Assembly (NCBI GenBank): GCA_947396885.1
Contig: OX377206.1
Location: 50,699,631 to 50,763,630 of the forward strand
Source: Heligmosomoides polygyrus polygyrus
Lineage: Eukaryota > Nematoda > Chromadorea > Rhabditida > Heligmosomidae
DNA length: 64,000 nt
Reading direction: 5' to 3'
The first letter of the stretch is position 1; each line of letters starts with the position of its first letter. Under the pieces are notes generated by a model that was not told the origin of the DNA, made no database searches, and worked only from the letters and a program-made list of their open reading frames with translations. A program made the position numbers and the translations under genes. This document shows, one piece after another, positions 24,171 to 38,165 of the stretch.

Positions 24171-26484
24171 CTATTTTGACAGGATAGCTATTCCGCGTGA
24201 GCTTGTATGGTTTTTATGTCTATCAGTTTCTTCGGTCGCACAAGATAGTGTGACATGACTATCGTATTCAGGTACTTCCTCAAGAACGACCTCCGCAATC
24301 GACGTATCTGTGAACACCGACAATGAGAATCGGATCATTAACCAGTCAAGAGCTCTCACTTTTTTCGTGAAAATTCTTTGATTTCACCTTGTTAATGGTG
24401 ATTGTGTTTATCGATTTCATCGGTAACACGACATAGTGTGACATGACTGCCGTCTTTAGGAACTTCGCCAAGAACGAACTTTGCAATTGACGTATCTTTG
24501 AACACCGTCAGACGTCAATGAGAATCGGATCATTAGCCATCATTAGTACGGTTTTTATGTCTACCAGTTTCTTCGGCTTCACAAGATAGTGTGATATGAC
24601 TGTCGTCTTCAGGTACTTCCTCAAGAACGAACTTTGCAATTGACGTATCTTTGAACAACGTCAATGAGAATCGGATAATTAAACAATCAAGAGCTCTCAT
24701 TTTTCCGGGACAATTCCTTGATTTTAGCTTGTTAATGGTGATTGTGTTTATCGATTTCTTCGGCAACACCACATAGTGTGATATGACTGTCGTCTTCAGG
24801 TACTTCCTCAAGAACGAACTTTGCAATTGACGTATCTTTGAACAACGTCAATGAGAATCGGATATTAAACAATCAAGAGCTCTCATTTTTCCGGGACAAT
24901 TCCTTGATTTTAGCTTGTTAATGGTGAATGTGTTTATCGATTTCATCGGTAACACGACATAGTGTGACATGACTGCCGTCTTTAGGAACTTCCCCAAGAA
25001 CGAACTTTGCAATTGACGTATCTTTGAACAACGTCAATGAGAATCGGACCATTAACCAGTCAACAGCTCTCATTTTTCCGGGACAATTCCTTGATTTTAG
25101 CTTGTTAATGGTGATTGTGTTTATCGATTTCATCGGTAACACGACATAGTGTGACATGACTGCCGTCTTTAGGAACTTCCCCAAGAACGAACTTTGCAAT
25201 TGACGTATCTTTGAACAACGTCAATGAGAATCTGATCATTAACCTGTCAAGAGCTCTCATTTTTTCGGGACAATTCTTTGATATCAGCTTGTTCCTCGTG
25301 ATTGGGTTTATCGGTTTCTTCGGCCACATGACATAGTGTGACATGACTGTCGTCTTCAGGTACTTCCTCAAGAACGAACTTTGCAATTGACGTATCTTTG
25401 AACAACGTCAATGAGAATCGGATATTAAACAATCAAGAGCTCTCATTTTTCCGGGACAATTCCTTGATTTTAGCTTGTTAATGGTGATTGTGTTTATCGA
25501 TTTCATCGGTAACACGACATAGTGTGACATGACTGTCGTCTTCAGGTACTTCCTCAAGAACGAACTTTGCAATTGACGTATCTTTGAACAACGTCAATGA
25601 GAATCGGATCATTAACCAGTCAAGAGCTCTCATTTTTTCGGGACAATTCTTTGATATCAGCTTGTTCCTCGTGATTGGGTTTATCGGTTTCTTCGGCAAC
25701 ATGACATAGTGTGACATGACTGCCGTCTTTAGGAACTTCCCCAAGAACGAACTTTGCAATTGACGTATCTTTGAACAACGTCAATGAGAATCGGATCATT
25801 AACCAGTCAAGAGCTCTCATTTTTTCGGGACAATTCTTTGATATCAGCTTGTTCCTCGTGATTGGGTTTATCGGTTTCTTCGGCAACATGACATAGTGTG
25901 ACATGACTGCCGTCTTCAGGAACTTCCTCAAGAACGAACTTTGCAATTGACGTATCTTTGAACAACGTCAATGAGAATCGGATAATTAAACAATCAAGAG
26001 CTCTCATTTTTCCGGGACAATTCCTTGATTTTAGCTTGTTAATGGTGATTGTGTTTATCGATTTCTTCGGCAACATCATATAGTGTGACATGACTGTCTC
26101 TTTAGGAATTTCCTCAAGAACGATCTTCACAATCCACATGTCTCACAACACCGCCAGACGTCACACTGAGACAGATCACTAGAAGGATCGAAACTACTAT
26201 GTCTTCAGGTACTTCCTCAAGAACGAACTTTGCAATTGACGTATCTTTGAACAACGTCAATGAGAATCGGATCAATAACAGCCAAGCGCTTTCATTTTTC
26301 CGGGACAATTCATTGATTTCAGCTTGTTAATGGTAATTGTGTTTAACGATTTCTTCGGCAACATCACATAGTGTGACATGACTGTCTCTTTAGGAATTTC
26401 CTCAAGAACGATCTTCACAATCCACATGTCTCACAACACCGCCAGACGTCACACTGAGACAGATCACTAGAAGGATCGAAACTA
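24171..26484. repeat. HOR 10, type A, 2314 bp
   Basis: Same plan as HOR 2 at an offset of 19,630 bp. One monomer (near 25105) carries a B/A mixed start, with TTTATCGATTTCATCGG where the sister copies have CTTCGG, suggesting a local exchange between neighbouring monomers. Confidence 0.9.
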
Positions 26485-28620
26485 CTATTTTGACAGGATA
26501 GCTATTCCGCGTGAGCTTGTATGGTTTTTATGTCTATCAGTTTCTTCGGTCACACAAGATAGTGTGACATGAATATCGTATTCAGGTACTTCCTCAAGAA
26601 CGACCTCCGCAATCGACGTATCTGTGAACACCGACAATGAGAATCGGATCATTAACCAGTCAAGAGCTCTCACTTTTTGCGTGAAAATTCTTTGATTTCA
26701 CCTTGTTAATGGTAATTGTCTTTATCGATTTCTTCGGCAACATCACATAGTGTGACATGACTGTCGTCTTTAAGAACTTCCTCAAGAACGACATCCGCAA
26801 TCGACGTATCTGTGAACACCGTCAGATGTCAATGAGAATCGGATCATTAACCAGTCAAGAGCTCTCACTTTTTGCGTGAAAATTCTTTGATTTCTGCTTC
26901 TTCATGGTGATTGGGTTTATCGGTTTCTTCGGCCACATGACATAGCGTGACATGACTGTCGTCTTCAGGTACTTCCTCAAGAACGAACTTTGCAATTGAC
27001 GTATCTTGGAACACCGTCAGACGTCAATGAGAATCGGATCATTAGCCATCATTAGTATGGTTTTTATGTCTATCAGTTTCTTCGGCTTCACAAGATAGTG
27101 TGATATGACTGTCGTCTTCAGGTACTTCCTCAAGAACGAACTTTGCAATTGACGTATCTTTGAACAACGTCAATGAGAATCGGGTAATTAAACAATCAAG
27201 AGCTCTCATTTTTCCGGGACAATTCCTTGATTTTAGCTTGTTAATGGTGATTGTGTTTATCGATTTCATCGGTAACACCACATAGTGTGACATGACTGCC
27301 GTCTTTAGGAACTTCCCCAAGAACGAACTTTGCAATTGACGTATCTTTGAACAACATCAATGAGAATCGGATCATTAACCAGTCAACAGCTCTCATTTTT
27401 CCGGGACAATTCCTTGATTTTAGCTTGTTAATGGTGATTGTGTTTATCGATTTCTTCGGCAACACCACATAGTGTGACATGACTGCCGTCTTTAGGAACT
27501 TTCCCAAGAACGAACTTTGCAATTGACGTATCTTTGAACAACGTCAATGAGAATCGGATATTAAACAATCAAGAGCTCTCATTTTTCCGGGACAATTCCT
27601 TGATTTTAGCTTGTTAATGGTGATTGTGTTTATCGATTTCATCGGTAACACGACATAGTGTGACATGACTGCCGTCTTTAGGAACTTCCCCAAGAACGAA
27701 CTTTGCAATTGACGTATCTTTGAACAACGTCAATGAGAATCGGATCATTAACCAGTCAAGAGCTCTCATTTTTTCGGGACAATTCTTTGATATCAGCTTG
27801 TTCCTCGTGATTGGGTTTATCGGTTTCTTCGGCAACATGACATAGTGTGACATGACTGCCGTCTTTAGGAACTTCCCCAAGAACGAACTTTGCAATTGAC
27901 GTATCTTTGAACAACGTCAATGAGAATCGGATCATTAACCAGTCAAGAGCTCTCATTTTTTCGGGACAATTCTTTGATATCAGCTTGTTCCTCGTGATTG
28001 GGTTTATCGGTTTCTTCGGCAACATGACATAGTGTGACATGACTGCCGTCTTCAGGAACTTCCTCAAGAACGAACTTTGCAATTGACGTATCTTTGAACA
28101 ACGTCAATGAGAATCGGATAATTAAACAATCAAGAGCTCTCATTTTTCCGGGACAATTCCTTGATTTTAGCTTGTTAATGGTGATTGTGTTTATCGATTT
28201 CTTCGGCAACATCATATAGTGTGACATGACTGTCTCTTTAGGAATTTCCTCAAGAACGATCTTCACAATCCACATGTCTCACAACACCGCAAGACGTCAC
28301 ACTGAGACAGATCACTAGAAGGATCGAAACTACTATGTCTTCAGGTACTTCCTCAAGAACGAACTTTGCAATTGACGTATCTTTGAACAACGTCAATGAG
28401 AATCGGATCAATAACAGCCAAGCGCTTTCATTTTTCCGGGACAATTCATCGATTTCAGCTTGTTAATGGTAATTGTGTTTAACGATTTCTTCGGCAACAT
28501 CACATAGTGTGACATGACTGTCTCTTTAGGAATTTCCTCAAGAACGATCTTCACAATCCACATGTCTCACAACACCGCCAGACGTCACACTGAGACAGAT
28601 CACTAGAAGGATCGAAACTA
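26485..28620. repeat. HOR 11, type B, 2136 bp
   Basis: Steps are 195, 341, 187, 186, 187, 187, 187, 288, 378: the 2323-bp form minus one 187-bp monomer. The first half of the 5,934-bp super-repeat starts here. Confidence 0.91.
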
Positions 28621-30468
28621 CTATTTTGACAGGATAGCTATTCCGCGTGAGCTTGTATGGTTTTTATGTCTATCAGTTTCTTCGGTCACACAAGATAGTG
28701 TGACATGAATATCGTATTCAGGTACTTCCTCAAGAACGACCTCCGCAATCGACGTATCTGTGAACACCGACAATGAGAATCGGATCATTAACCAGTCAAG
28801 AGCTCTCACTTTTTGCGTGAAAATTCTTTGATTTCACCTTGTTAATGGTAATTGTCTTTATCGATTTCTTCGGCAACATCACATAGTGTGACATGACTGT
28901 CGTCTTTAAGAACTTCCTCAAGAACGACATCCGCAATCGACGTATCTGTGAACACCGTCAGATGTCAATGAGAATCGGATCATTAACAAGTCAAGAGCTC
29001 TCACTTTTTGCGTGAAAATTCTTTGATTTCTGCTTCTTCATGGTGATTGGGTTTATCGGTTTCTTCGGCCACATGACATAGCGTGACATGACTGTCGTCT
29101 TCAGGTACTTCCTCAAGAACGAACTTTGCAATTGACGTATCTTGGAACACCGTCAGACGTCAATGAGAATCGGATCATTAGCCATCATTAGTATGGTTTT
29201 TATGTCTATCAGTTTCTTCGGCTTCACAAGATAGTGTGATATGACTGTCGTCTTCAGGTACTTCCTCAAGAACGAACTTTGCAATTGACGTATCTTTGAA
29301 CAACGTCAATGAGAATCGGGTAATTAAACAATCAAGAGCTCTCATTTTTCCGGGACAATTCCTTGATTTTAGCTTGTTAATGGTGATTGTGTTTATCGAT
29401 TTCATCGGTAACACCACATAGTGTGACATGACTGCCGTCTTTAGGAACTTCCCCAAGAACGAACTTTGCAATTGACGTATCTTTGAACAACATCAATGAG
29501 AATCGGATCATTAACCAGTCAACAGCTCTCATTTTTCCGGGACAATTCCTTGATTTTAGCTTGTTAATGGTGATTGTGTTTATCGATTTCTTCGGCAACA
29601 CCACATAGTGTGACATGACTGCCGTCTTTAGGAACTTTCCCAAGAACGAACTTTGCAATTGACGTATCTTTGAACAACGTCAATGAGAATCGGATATTAA
29701 ACAATCAAGAGCTCTCATTTTTCCGGGACAATTCCTTGATTTTAGCTTGTTAATGGTGATTGTGTTTATCGATTTCATCGGTAACACGACATAGTGTGAC
29801 ATGACTGCCGTCTTTAGGAACTTCCCCAAGAACGAACTTTGCAATTGACGTATCTTTGAACAACGTCAATGAGAATCGGATCATTAACCAGTCAAGAGCT
29901 CTCATTTTTTCGGGACAATTCTTTGATATCAGCTTGTTCCTCGTGATTGGGTTTATCGGTTTCTTCGGCAACATGACATAGTGTGACATGACTGCCGTCT
30001 TTAGGAACTTCCCCAAGAACGAACTTTGCAATTGACGTATCTTTGAACAACGTCAATGAGAATCGGATCATTAACCAGTCAAGAGCTCTCATTTTTTCGG
30101 GACAATTCTTTGATATCAGCTTGTTCCTCGTGATTGGGTTTATCGGTTTCTTCGGCAACATGACATAGTGTGACATGACTGCCGTCTTCAGGAACTTCCT
30201 CAAGAACGAACTTTGCAATTGACGTATCTTTGAACAACGTCAATGAGAATCGGATAATTAAACAATCAAGAGCTCTCATTTTTCCGGGACAATTCCTTGA
30301 TTTTAGCTTGTTAATGGTGATTGTGTTTATCGATTTCTTCGGCAACATCATATAGTGTGACATGACTGTCTCTTTAGGAATTTCCTCAAGAACGATCTTC
30401 ACAATCCACATGTCTCACAACACCGCAAGACGTCACACTGAGACAGATCACTAGAAGGATCGAAACTA
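28621..30468. repeat. HOR 12, type B, 1848 bp (288-bp deletion)
   Basis: It equals the 2136-bp form minus exactly 288 bp. The GCGCTT-type monomer between the two 120-bp direct repeats is gone. The remaining single 120-bp copy carries the left-copy allele CGCAAGACG yet runs straight into the D unit, which is what recombination between the two direct repeats would leave. It also has the AACAAGTCAAG variant near 28985. Confidence 0.92.
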
Positions 30469-32418
30469 CTATTTTGACAGGATAGCTATTCCGCGTGAGC
30501 TTGTATGGTTTTTATGTCTATCAGTTTCTTCGGTCACACAAGATAGTGTGACATGAATATCGTATTCAGGTACTTCCTCAAGAACGACCTCCGCAATCGA
30601 CGTATCTGTGAACACCGACAATGAGAATCGGATCATTAACCAGTCAAGAGCTCTCACTTTTTGCGTGAAAATTCTTTGATTTCACCTTGTTAATGGTAAT
30701 TGTCTTTATCGATTTCTTCGGCAACATCACATAGTGTGACATGACTGTCGTCTTTAAGAACTTCCTCAAGAACGACATCCGCAATCGACGTATCTGTGAA
30801 CACCGTCAGATGTCAATGAGAATCGGATCATTAACAAGTCAAGAGCTCTCACTTTTTGCGTGAAAATTCTTTGATTTCTGCTTCTTCATGGTGATTGGGT
30901 TTATCGGTTTCTTCGGCCACATGACATAGCGTGACATGACTGTCGTCTTCAGGTACTTCCTCAAGAACGAACTTTGCAATTGACGTATCTTGGAACACCG
31001 TCAGACGTCAATGAGAATCGGATCATTAGCCATCATTAGTATGGTTTTTATGTCTATCAGTTTCTTCGGCTTCACAAGATAGTGTGATATGACTGTCGTC
31101 TTCAGGTACTTCCTCAAGAACGAACTTTGCAATTGACGTATCTTTGAACAACGTCAAGGAGAATCGGGTAATTAAACAATCAAGAGCTCTCATTTTTCCG
31201 GGACAATTCCTTGATTTTAGCTTGTTAATGGTGATTGTGTTTATCGATTTCATCGGTAACACCACATAGTGTGACATGACTGCCGTCTTTAGGAACTTCC
31301 CCAAGAACGAACTTTGCAATTGACGTATCTTTGAACAACATCAATGAGAATCGGATCATTAACCAGTCAACAGCTCTCATTTTTCCGGGACAATTCCTTG
31401 ATTTTAGCTTGTTAATGGTGATTGTGTTTATCGATTTCTTCGGCAACACCACATAGTGTGACATGACTGCCGTCTTTAGGAACTTTCCCAAGAACGAACT
31501 TTGCAATTGACGTATCTTTGAACAACGTCAATGAGAATCGGATCATTAACCAGTCAAGAGCTCTCATTTTTCCGGGACAATTCCTTGATTTTAGCTTGTT
31601 AATGGTGATTGTGTTTATCGATTTCATCGGTAACACCACATAGTGTGACATGACTGCCGTCTTTAGGAACTTCCCCAAGAACGAACTTTGCAATTGACGT
31701 ATCTTTGAACAACATCAATGAGAATCGGATCATTAACCAGTCAACAGCTCTTATTTTTTCGGGACAATTCTTTGATATCAGCTTGTTCCTCGTGATTGGG
31801 TTTATCGGTTTCTTCGGCAACATGACATAGTGTGACGTGACTGCCGTCTTCAGGAACTTCCTCAAGAACGAACTTTGCAATTGACGTATCTTTGAACAAC
31901 GTCAATGAGAATCGGATAATTAAACAATCAAGAGCTCTCATTTTTCCGGGACAATTCCTTGATTTTAGCTTGTTAATGGTGATTGTGTTTATCGATTTCT
32001 TCGGCAACATCATATAGTGTGACATGACTGTCTCTTTAGGAATTTCCTCAAGAACGATCTTCACAATCCACATGTCTCACAACACCGCCAGACGTCACAC
32101 TGAGACAGATCACTAGAAGGATCGAAACTACTATGTCTTCAGGTACTTCCTCAAGAACGAACTTTGCAATTGACGTATCTTTGAACAACGTCAATGAGAA
32201 TCGGATCAATAACAGCCAAGCGCTTTCATTTTTCCGGGACAATTCATTGATTTCAGCTTGTTAATGGTAATTGTGTTTAACGATTTCTTCGGCAACATCA
32301 CATAGTGTGACATGACTGTCTCTTTAGGAATTTCCTCAAGAACGATCTTCACAATCCACATGTCTCACAACACCGCCAGACGTCACACTGAGACAGATCA
32401 CTAGAAGGATCGAAACTA
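30469..32418. repeat. HOR 13, type B, 1950 bp
   Basis: Steps are 195, 341, 187, 187, 187, 187, 288, 378, so it is the 1763-bp form plus one monomer. The extra monomer (near 31412-31598) resembles the one two positions earlier. The private change AGCTCTTATTTTTT lies near 31750. Confidence 0.9.
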
Positions 32419-34554
32419 CTATTTTGACAGGATAGCTATTCCGCGTGAGCTTGTATGGTTTTTATGTCTATCAGTTTCTTCGGTCACACAAGATAGTGTG
32501 ACATGAATATCGTATTCAGGTACTTCCTCAAGAACGACCTCCGCAATCGACGTATCTGTGAACACCGACAATGAGAATCGGATCATTAACCAGTCAAGAG
32601 CTCTCACTTTTTGCGTGAAAATTCTTTGATTTCACCTTGTTAATGGTAATTGTCTTTATCGATTTCTTCGGCAACATCACATAGTGTGACATGACTGTCG
32701 TCTTTAAGAACTTCCTCAAGAACGACATCCGCAATCGACGTATCTGTGAACACCGTCAGATGTCAATGAGAATCGGATCATTAACCAGTCAAGAGCTCTC
32801 ACTTTTTGCGTGAAAATTCTTTGATTTCTGCTTCTTCATGGTGATTGGGTTTATCGGTTTCTTCGGCCACATGACATAGCGTGACATGACTGTCGTCTTC
32901 AGGTACTTCCTCAAGAACGAACTTTGCAATTGACGTATCTTGGAACACCGTCAGACGTCAATGAGAATCGGATCATTAGCCATCATTAGTATGGTTTTTA
33001 TGTCTATCAGTTTCTTCGGCTTCACAAGATAGTGTGATATGACTGTCGTCTTCAGGTACTTCCTCAAGAACGAACTTTGCAATTGACGTATCTTTGAACA
33101 ACGTCAATGAGAATCGGGTAATTAAACAATCAAGAGCTCTCATTTTTCCGGGACAATTCCTTGATTTTAGCTTGTTAATGGTGATTGTGTTTATCGATTT
33201 CATCGGTAACACCACATAGTGTGACATGACTGCCGTCTTTAGGAACTTCCCCAAGAACGAACTTTGCAATTGACGTATCTTTGAACAACATCAATGAGAA
33301 TCGGATCATTAACCAGTCAACAGCTCTCATTTTTCCGGGACAATTCCTTGATTTTAGCTTGTTAATGGTGATTGTGTTTATCGATTTCTTCGGCAACACC
33401 ACATAGTGTGACATGACTGCCGTCTTTAGGAACTTTCCCAAGAACGAACTTTGCAATTGACGTATCTTTGAACAACGTCAATGAGAATCGGATATTAAAC
33501 AATCAAGAGCTCTCATTTTTCCGGGACAATTCCTTGATTTTAGCTTGTTAATGGTGATTGTGTTTATCGATTTCATCGGTAACACGACATAGTGTGACAT
33601 GACTGCCGTCTTTAGGAACTTCCCCAAGAACGAACTTTGCAATTGACGTATCTTTGAACAACGTCAATGAGAATCGGATCATTAACCAGTCAAGAGCTCT
33701 CATTTTTTCGGGACAATTCTTTGATATCAGCTTGTTCCTCGTGATTGGGTTTATCGGTTTCTTCGGCAACATGACATAGTGTGACATGACTGCCGTCTTT
33801 AGGAACTTCCCCAAGAACGAACTTTGCAATTGACGTATCTTTGAACAACGTCAATGAGAATCGGATCATTAACCAGTCAAGAGCTCTCATTTTTTCGGGA
33901 CAATTCTTTGATATCAGCTTGTTCCTCGTGATTGGGTTTATCGGTTTCTTCGGCAACATGACATAGTGTGACATGACTGCCGTCTTCAGGAACTTCCTCA
34001 AGAACGAACTTTGCAATTGACGTATCTTTGAACAACGTCAATGAGAATCGGATAATTAAACAATCAAGAGCTCTCATTTTTCCGGGACAATTCCTTGATT
34101 TTAGCTTGTTAATGGTGATTGTGTTTATCGATTTCTTCGGCAACATCATATAGTGTGACATGACTGTCTCTTTAGGAATTTCCTCAAGAACGATCTTCAC
34201 AATCCACATGTCTCACAACACCGCAAGACGTCACACTGAGACAGATCACTAGAAGGATCGAAACTACTATGTCTTCAGGTACTTCCTCAAGAACGAACTT
34301 TGCAATTGACGTATCTTTGAACAACGTCAATGAGAATCGGATCAATAACAGCCAAGCGCTTTCATTTTTCCGGGACAATTCATCGATTTCAGCTTGTTAA
34401 TGGTAATTGTGTTTAACGATTTCTTCGGCAACATCACATAGTGTGACATGACTGTCTCTTTAGGAATTTCCTCAAGAACGATCTTCACAATCCACATGTC
34501 TCACAACACCGCCAGACGTCACACTGAGACAGATCACTAGAAGGATCGAAACTA
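32419..34554. repeat. HOR 14, type B, 2136 bp
   Basis: Repeats HOR 11 at an offset of 5,934 bp with the same monomer order and the same CGCAAGACG marker in its left 120-bp repeat. Confidence 0.91.
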
Positions 34555-36402
34555 CTATTTTGACAGGATAGCTATTCCGCGTGAGCTTGTATGGTTTTTA
34601 TGTCTATCAGTTTCTTCGGTCACACAAGATAGTGTGACATGAATATCGTATTCAGGTACTTCCTCAAGAACGACCTCCGCAATCGACGTATCTGTGAACA
34701 CCGACAATGAGAATCGGATCATTAACCAGTCAAGAGCTCTCACTTTTTGCGTGAAAATTCTTTGATTTCACCTTGTTAATGGTAATTGTCTTTATCGATT
34801 TCTTCGGCAACATCACATAGTGTGACATGACTGTCGTCTTTAAGAACTTCCTCAAGAACGACATCCGCAATCGACGTATCTGTGAACACCGTCAGATGTC
34901 AATGAGAATCGGATCATTAACAAGTCAAGAGCTCTCACTTTTTGCGTGAAAATTCTTTGATTTCTGCTTCTTCATGGTGATTGGGTTTATCGGTTTCTTC
35001 GGCCACATGACATAGCGTGACATGACTGTCGTCTTCAGGTACTTCCTCAAGAACGAACTTTGCAATTGACGTATCTTGGAACACCGTCAGACGTCAATGA
35101 GAATCGGATCATTAGCCATCATTAGTATGGTTTTTATGTCTATCAGTTTCTTCGGCTTCACAAGATAGTGTGATATGACTGTCGTCTTCAGGTACTTCCT
35201 CAAGAACGAACTTTGCAATTGACGTATCTTTGAACAACGTCAATGAGAATCGGGTAATTAAACAATCAAGAGCTCTCATTTTTCCGGGACAATTCCTTGA
35301 TTTTAGCTTGTTAATGGTGATTGTGTTTATCGATTTCATCGGTAACACCACATAGTGTGACATGACTGCCGTCTTTAGGAACTTCCCCAAGAACGAACTT
35401 TGCAATTGACGTATCTTTGAACAACATCAATGAGAATCGGATCATTAACCAGTCAACAGCTCTCATTTTTCCGGGACAATTCCTTGATTTTAGCTTGTTA
35501 ATGGTGATTGTGTTTATCGATTTCTTCGGCAACACCACATAGTGTGACATGACTGCCGTCTTTAGGAACTTTCCCAAGAACGAACTTTGCAATTGACGTA
35601 TCTTTGAACAACGTCAATGAGAATCGGATATTAAACAATCAAGAGCTCTCATTTTTCCGGGACAATTCCTTGATTTTAGCTTGTTAATGGTGATTGTGTT
35701 TATCGATTTCATCGGTAACACGACATAGTGTGACATGACTGCCGTCTTTAGGAACTTCCCCAAGAACGAACTTTGCAATTGACGTATCTTTGAACAACGT
35801 CAATGAGAATCGGATCATTAACCAGTCAAGAGCTCTCATTTTTTCGGGACAATTCTTTGATATCAGCTTGTTCCTCGTGATTGGGTTTATCGGTTTCTTC
35901 GGCAACATGACATAGTGTGACATGACTGCCGTCTTTAGGAACTTCCCCAAGAACGAACTTTGCAATTGACGTATCTTTGAACAACGTCAATGAGAATCGG
36001 ATCATTAACCAGTCAAGAGCTCTCATTTTTTCGGGACAATTCTTTGATATCAGCTTGTTCCTCGTGATTGGGTTTATCGGTTTCTTCGGCAACATGACAT
36101 AGTGTGACATGACTGCCGTCTTCAGGAACTTCCTCAAGAACGAACTTTGCAATTGACGTATCTTTGAACAACGTCAATGAGAATCGGATAATTAAACAAT
36201 CAAGAGCTCTCATTTTTCCGGGACAATTCCTTGATTTTAGCTTGTTAATGGTGATTGTGTTTATCGATTTCTTCGGCAACATCATATAGTGTGACATGAC
36301 TGTCTCTTTAGGAATTTCCTCAAGAACGATCTTCACAATCCACATGTCTCACAACACCGCAAGACGTCACACTGAGACAGATCACTAGAAGGATCGAAAC
36401 TA
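34555..36402. repeat. HOR 15, type B, 1848 bp (288-bp deletion)
   Basis: Repeats HOR 12 at an offset of 5,934 bp, including the same 288-bp deletion and the AACAAGTCAAG variant, so the deletion was copied with the larger segment rather than arising twice. Confidence 0.91.
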
Positions 36403-38165
36403 CTATTTTGACAGGATAGCTATTCCGCGTGAGCTTGTATGGTTTTTATGTCTATCAGTTTCTTCGGTCACACAAGATAGTGTGACATGAATATCGTATT
36501 CAGGTACTTCCTCAAGAACGACCTCCGCAATCGACGTATCTGTGAACACCGACAATGAGAATCGGATCATTAACCAGTCAAGAGCTCTCACTTTTTGCGT
36601 GAAAATTCTTTGATTTCACCTTGTTAATGGTAATTGTCTTTATCGATTTCTTCGGCAACATCACATAGTGTGACATGACTGTCGTCTTTAAGAACTTCCT
36701 CAAGAACGACATCCGCAATCGACGTATCTGTGAACACCGTCAGATGTCAATGAGAATCGGATCATTAACAAGTCAAGAGCTCTCACTTTTTGCGTGAAAA
36801 TTCTTTGATTTCTGCTTCTTCATGGTGATTGGGTTTATCGGTTTCTTCGGCCACATGACATAGCGTGACATGACTGTCGTCTTCAGGTACTTCCTCAAGA
36901 ACGAACTTTGCAATTGACGTATCTTGGAACACCGTCAGACGTCAATGAGAATCGGATCATTAGCCATCATTAGTATGGTTTTTATGTCTATCAGTTTCTT
37001 CGGCTTCACAAGATAGTGTGATATGACTGTCGTCTTCAGGTACTTCCTCAAGAACGAACTTTGCAATTGACGTATCTTTGAACAACGTCAAGGAGAATCG
37101 GGTAATTAAACAATCAAGAGCTCTCATTTTTCCGGGACAATTCCTTGATTTTAGCTTGTTAATGGTGATTGTGTTTATCGATTTCATCGGTAACACCACA
37201 TAGTGTGACATGACTGCCGTCTTTAGGAACTTCCCCAAGAACGAACTTTGCAATTGACGTATCTTTGAACAACATCAATGAGAATCGGATCATTAACCAG
37301 TCAACAGCTCTCATTTTTCCGGGACAATTCCTTGATTTTAGCTTGTTAATGGTGATTGTGTTTATCGATTTCTTCGGCAACACCACATAGTGTGACATGA
37401 CTGCCGTCTTTAGGAACTTTCCCAAGAACGAACTTTGCAATTGACGTATCTTTGAACAACGTCAATGAGAATCGGATCATTAACCAGTCAAGAGCTCTCA
37501 TTTTTTCGGGACAATTCTTTGATATCAGCTTGTTCCTCGTGATTGGGTTTATCGGTTTCTTCGGCAACATGACATAGTGTGACGTGACTGCCGTCTTCAG
37601 GAACTTCCTCAAGAACGAACTTTGCAATTGACGTATCTTTGAACAACGTCAATGAGAATCGGATAATTAAACAATCAAGAGCTCTCATTTTTCCGGGACA
37701 ATTCCTTGATTTTAGCTTGTTAATGGTGATTGTGTTTATCGATTTCTTCGGCAACATCATATAGTGTGACATGACTGTCTCTTTAGGAATTTCCTCAAGA
37801 ACGATCTTCACAATCCACATGTCTCACAACACCGCCAGACGTCACACTGAGACAGATCACTAGAAGGATCGAAACTACTATGTCTTCAGGTACTTCCTCA
37901 AGAACGAACTTTGCAATTGACGTATCTTTGAACAACGTCAATGAGAATCGGATCAATAACAGCCAAGCGCTTTCATTTTTCCGGGACAATTCATTGATTT
38001 CAGCTTGTTAATGGTAATTGTGTTTAACGATTTCTTCGGCAACATCACATAGTGTGACATGACTGTCTCTTTAGGAATTTCCTCAAGAACGATCTTCACA
38101 ATCCACATGTCTCACAACACCGCCAGACGTCACACTGAGACAGATCACTAGAAGGATCGAAACTA
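36403..38165. repeat. HOR 16, short type B, 1763 bp
   Basis: Same plan as HOR 4 (195, 341, 187, 187, 187, 288, 378), with GTCAAGGAGAATCGGG near 37088 and TGTGACGTGAC near 37579. It belongs to the 3,228-bp super-repeat shared with 39631-41393. Confidence 0.9.
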
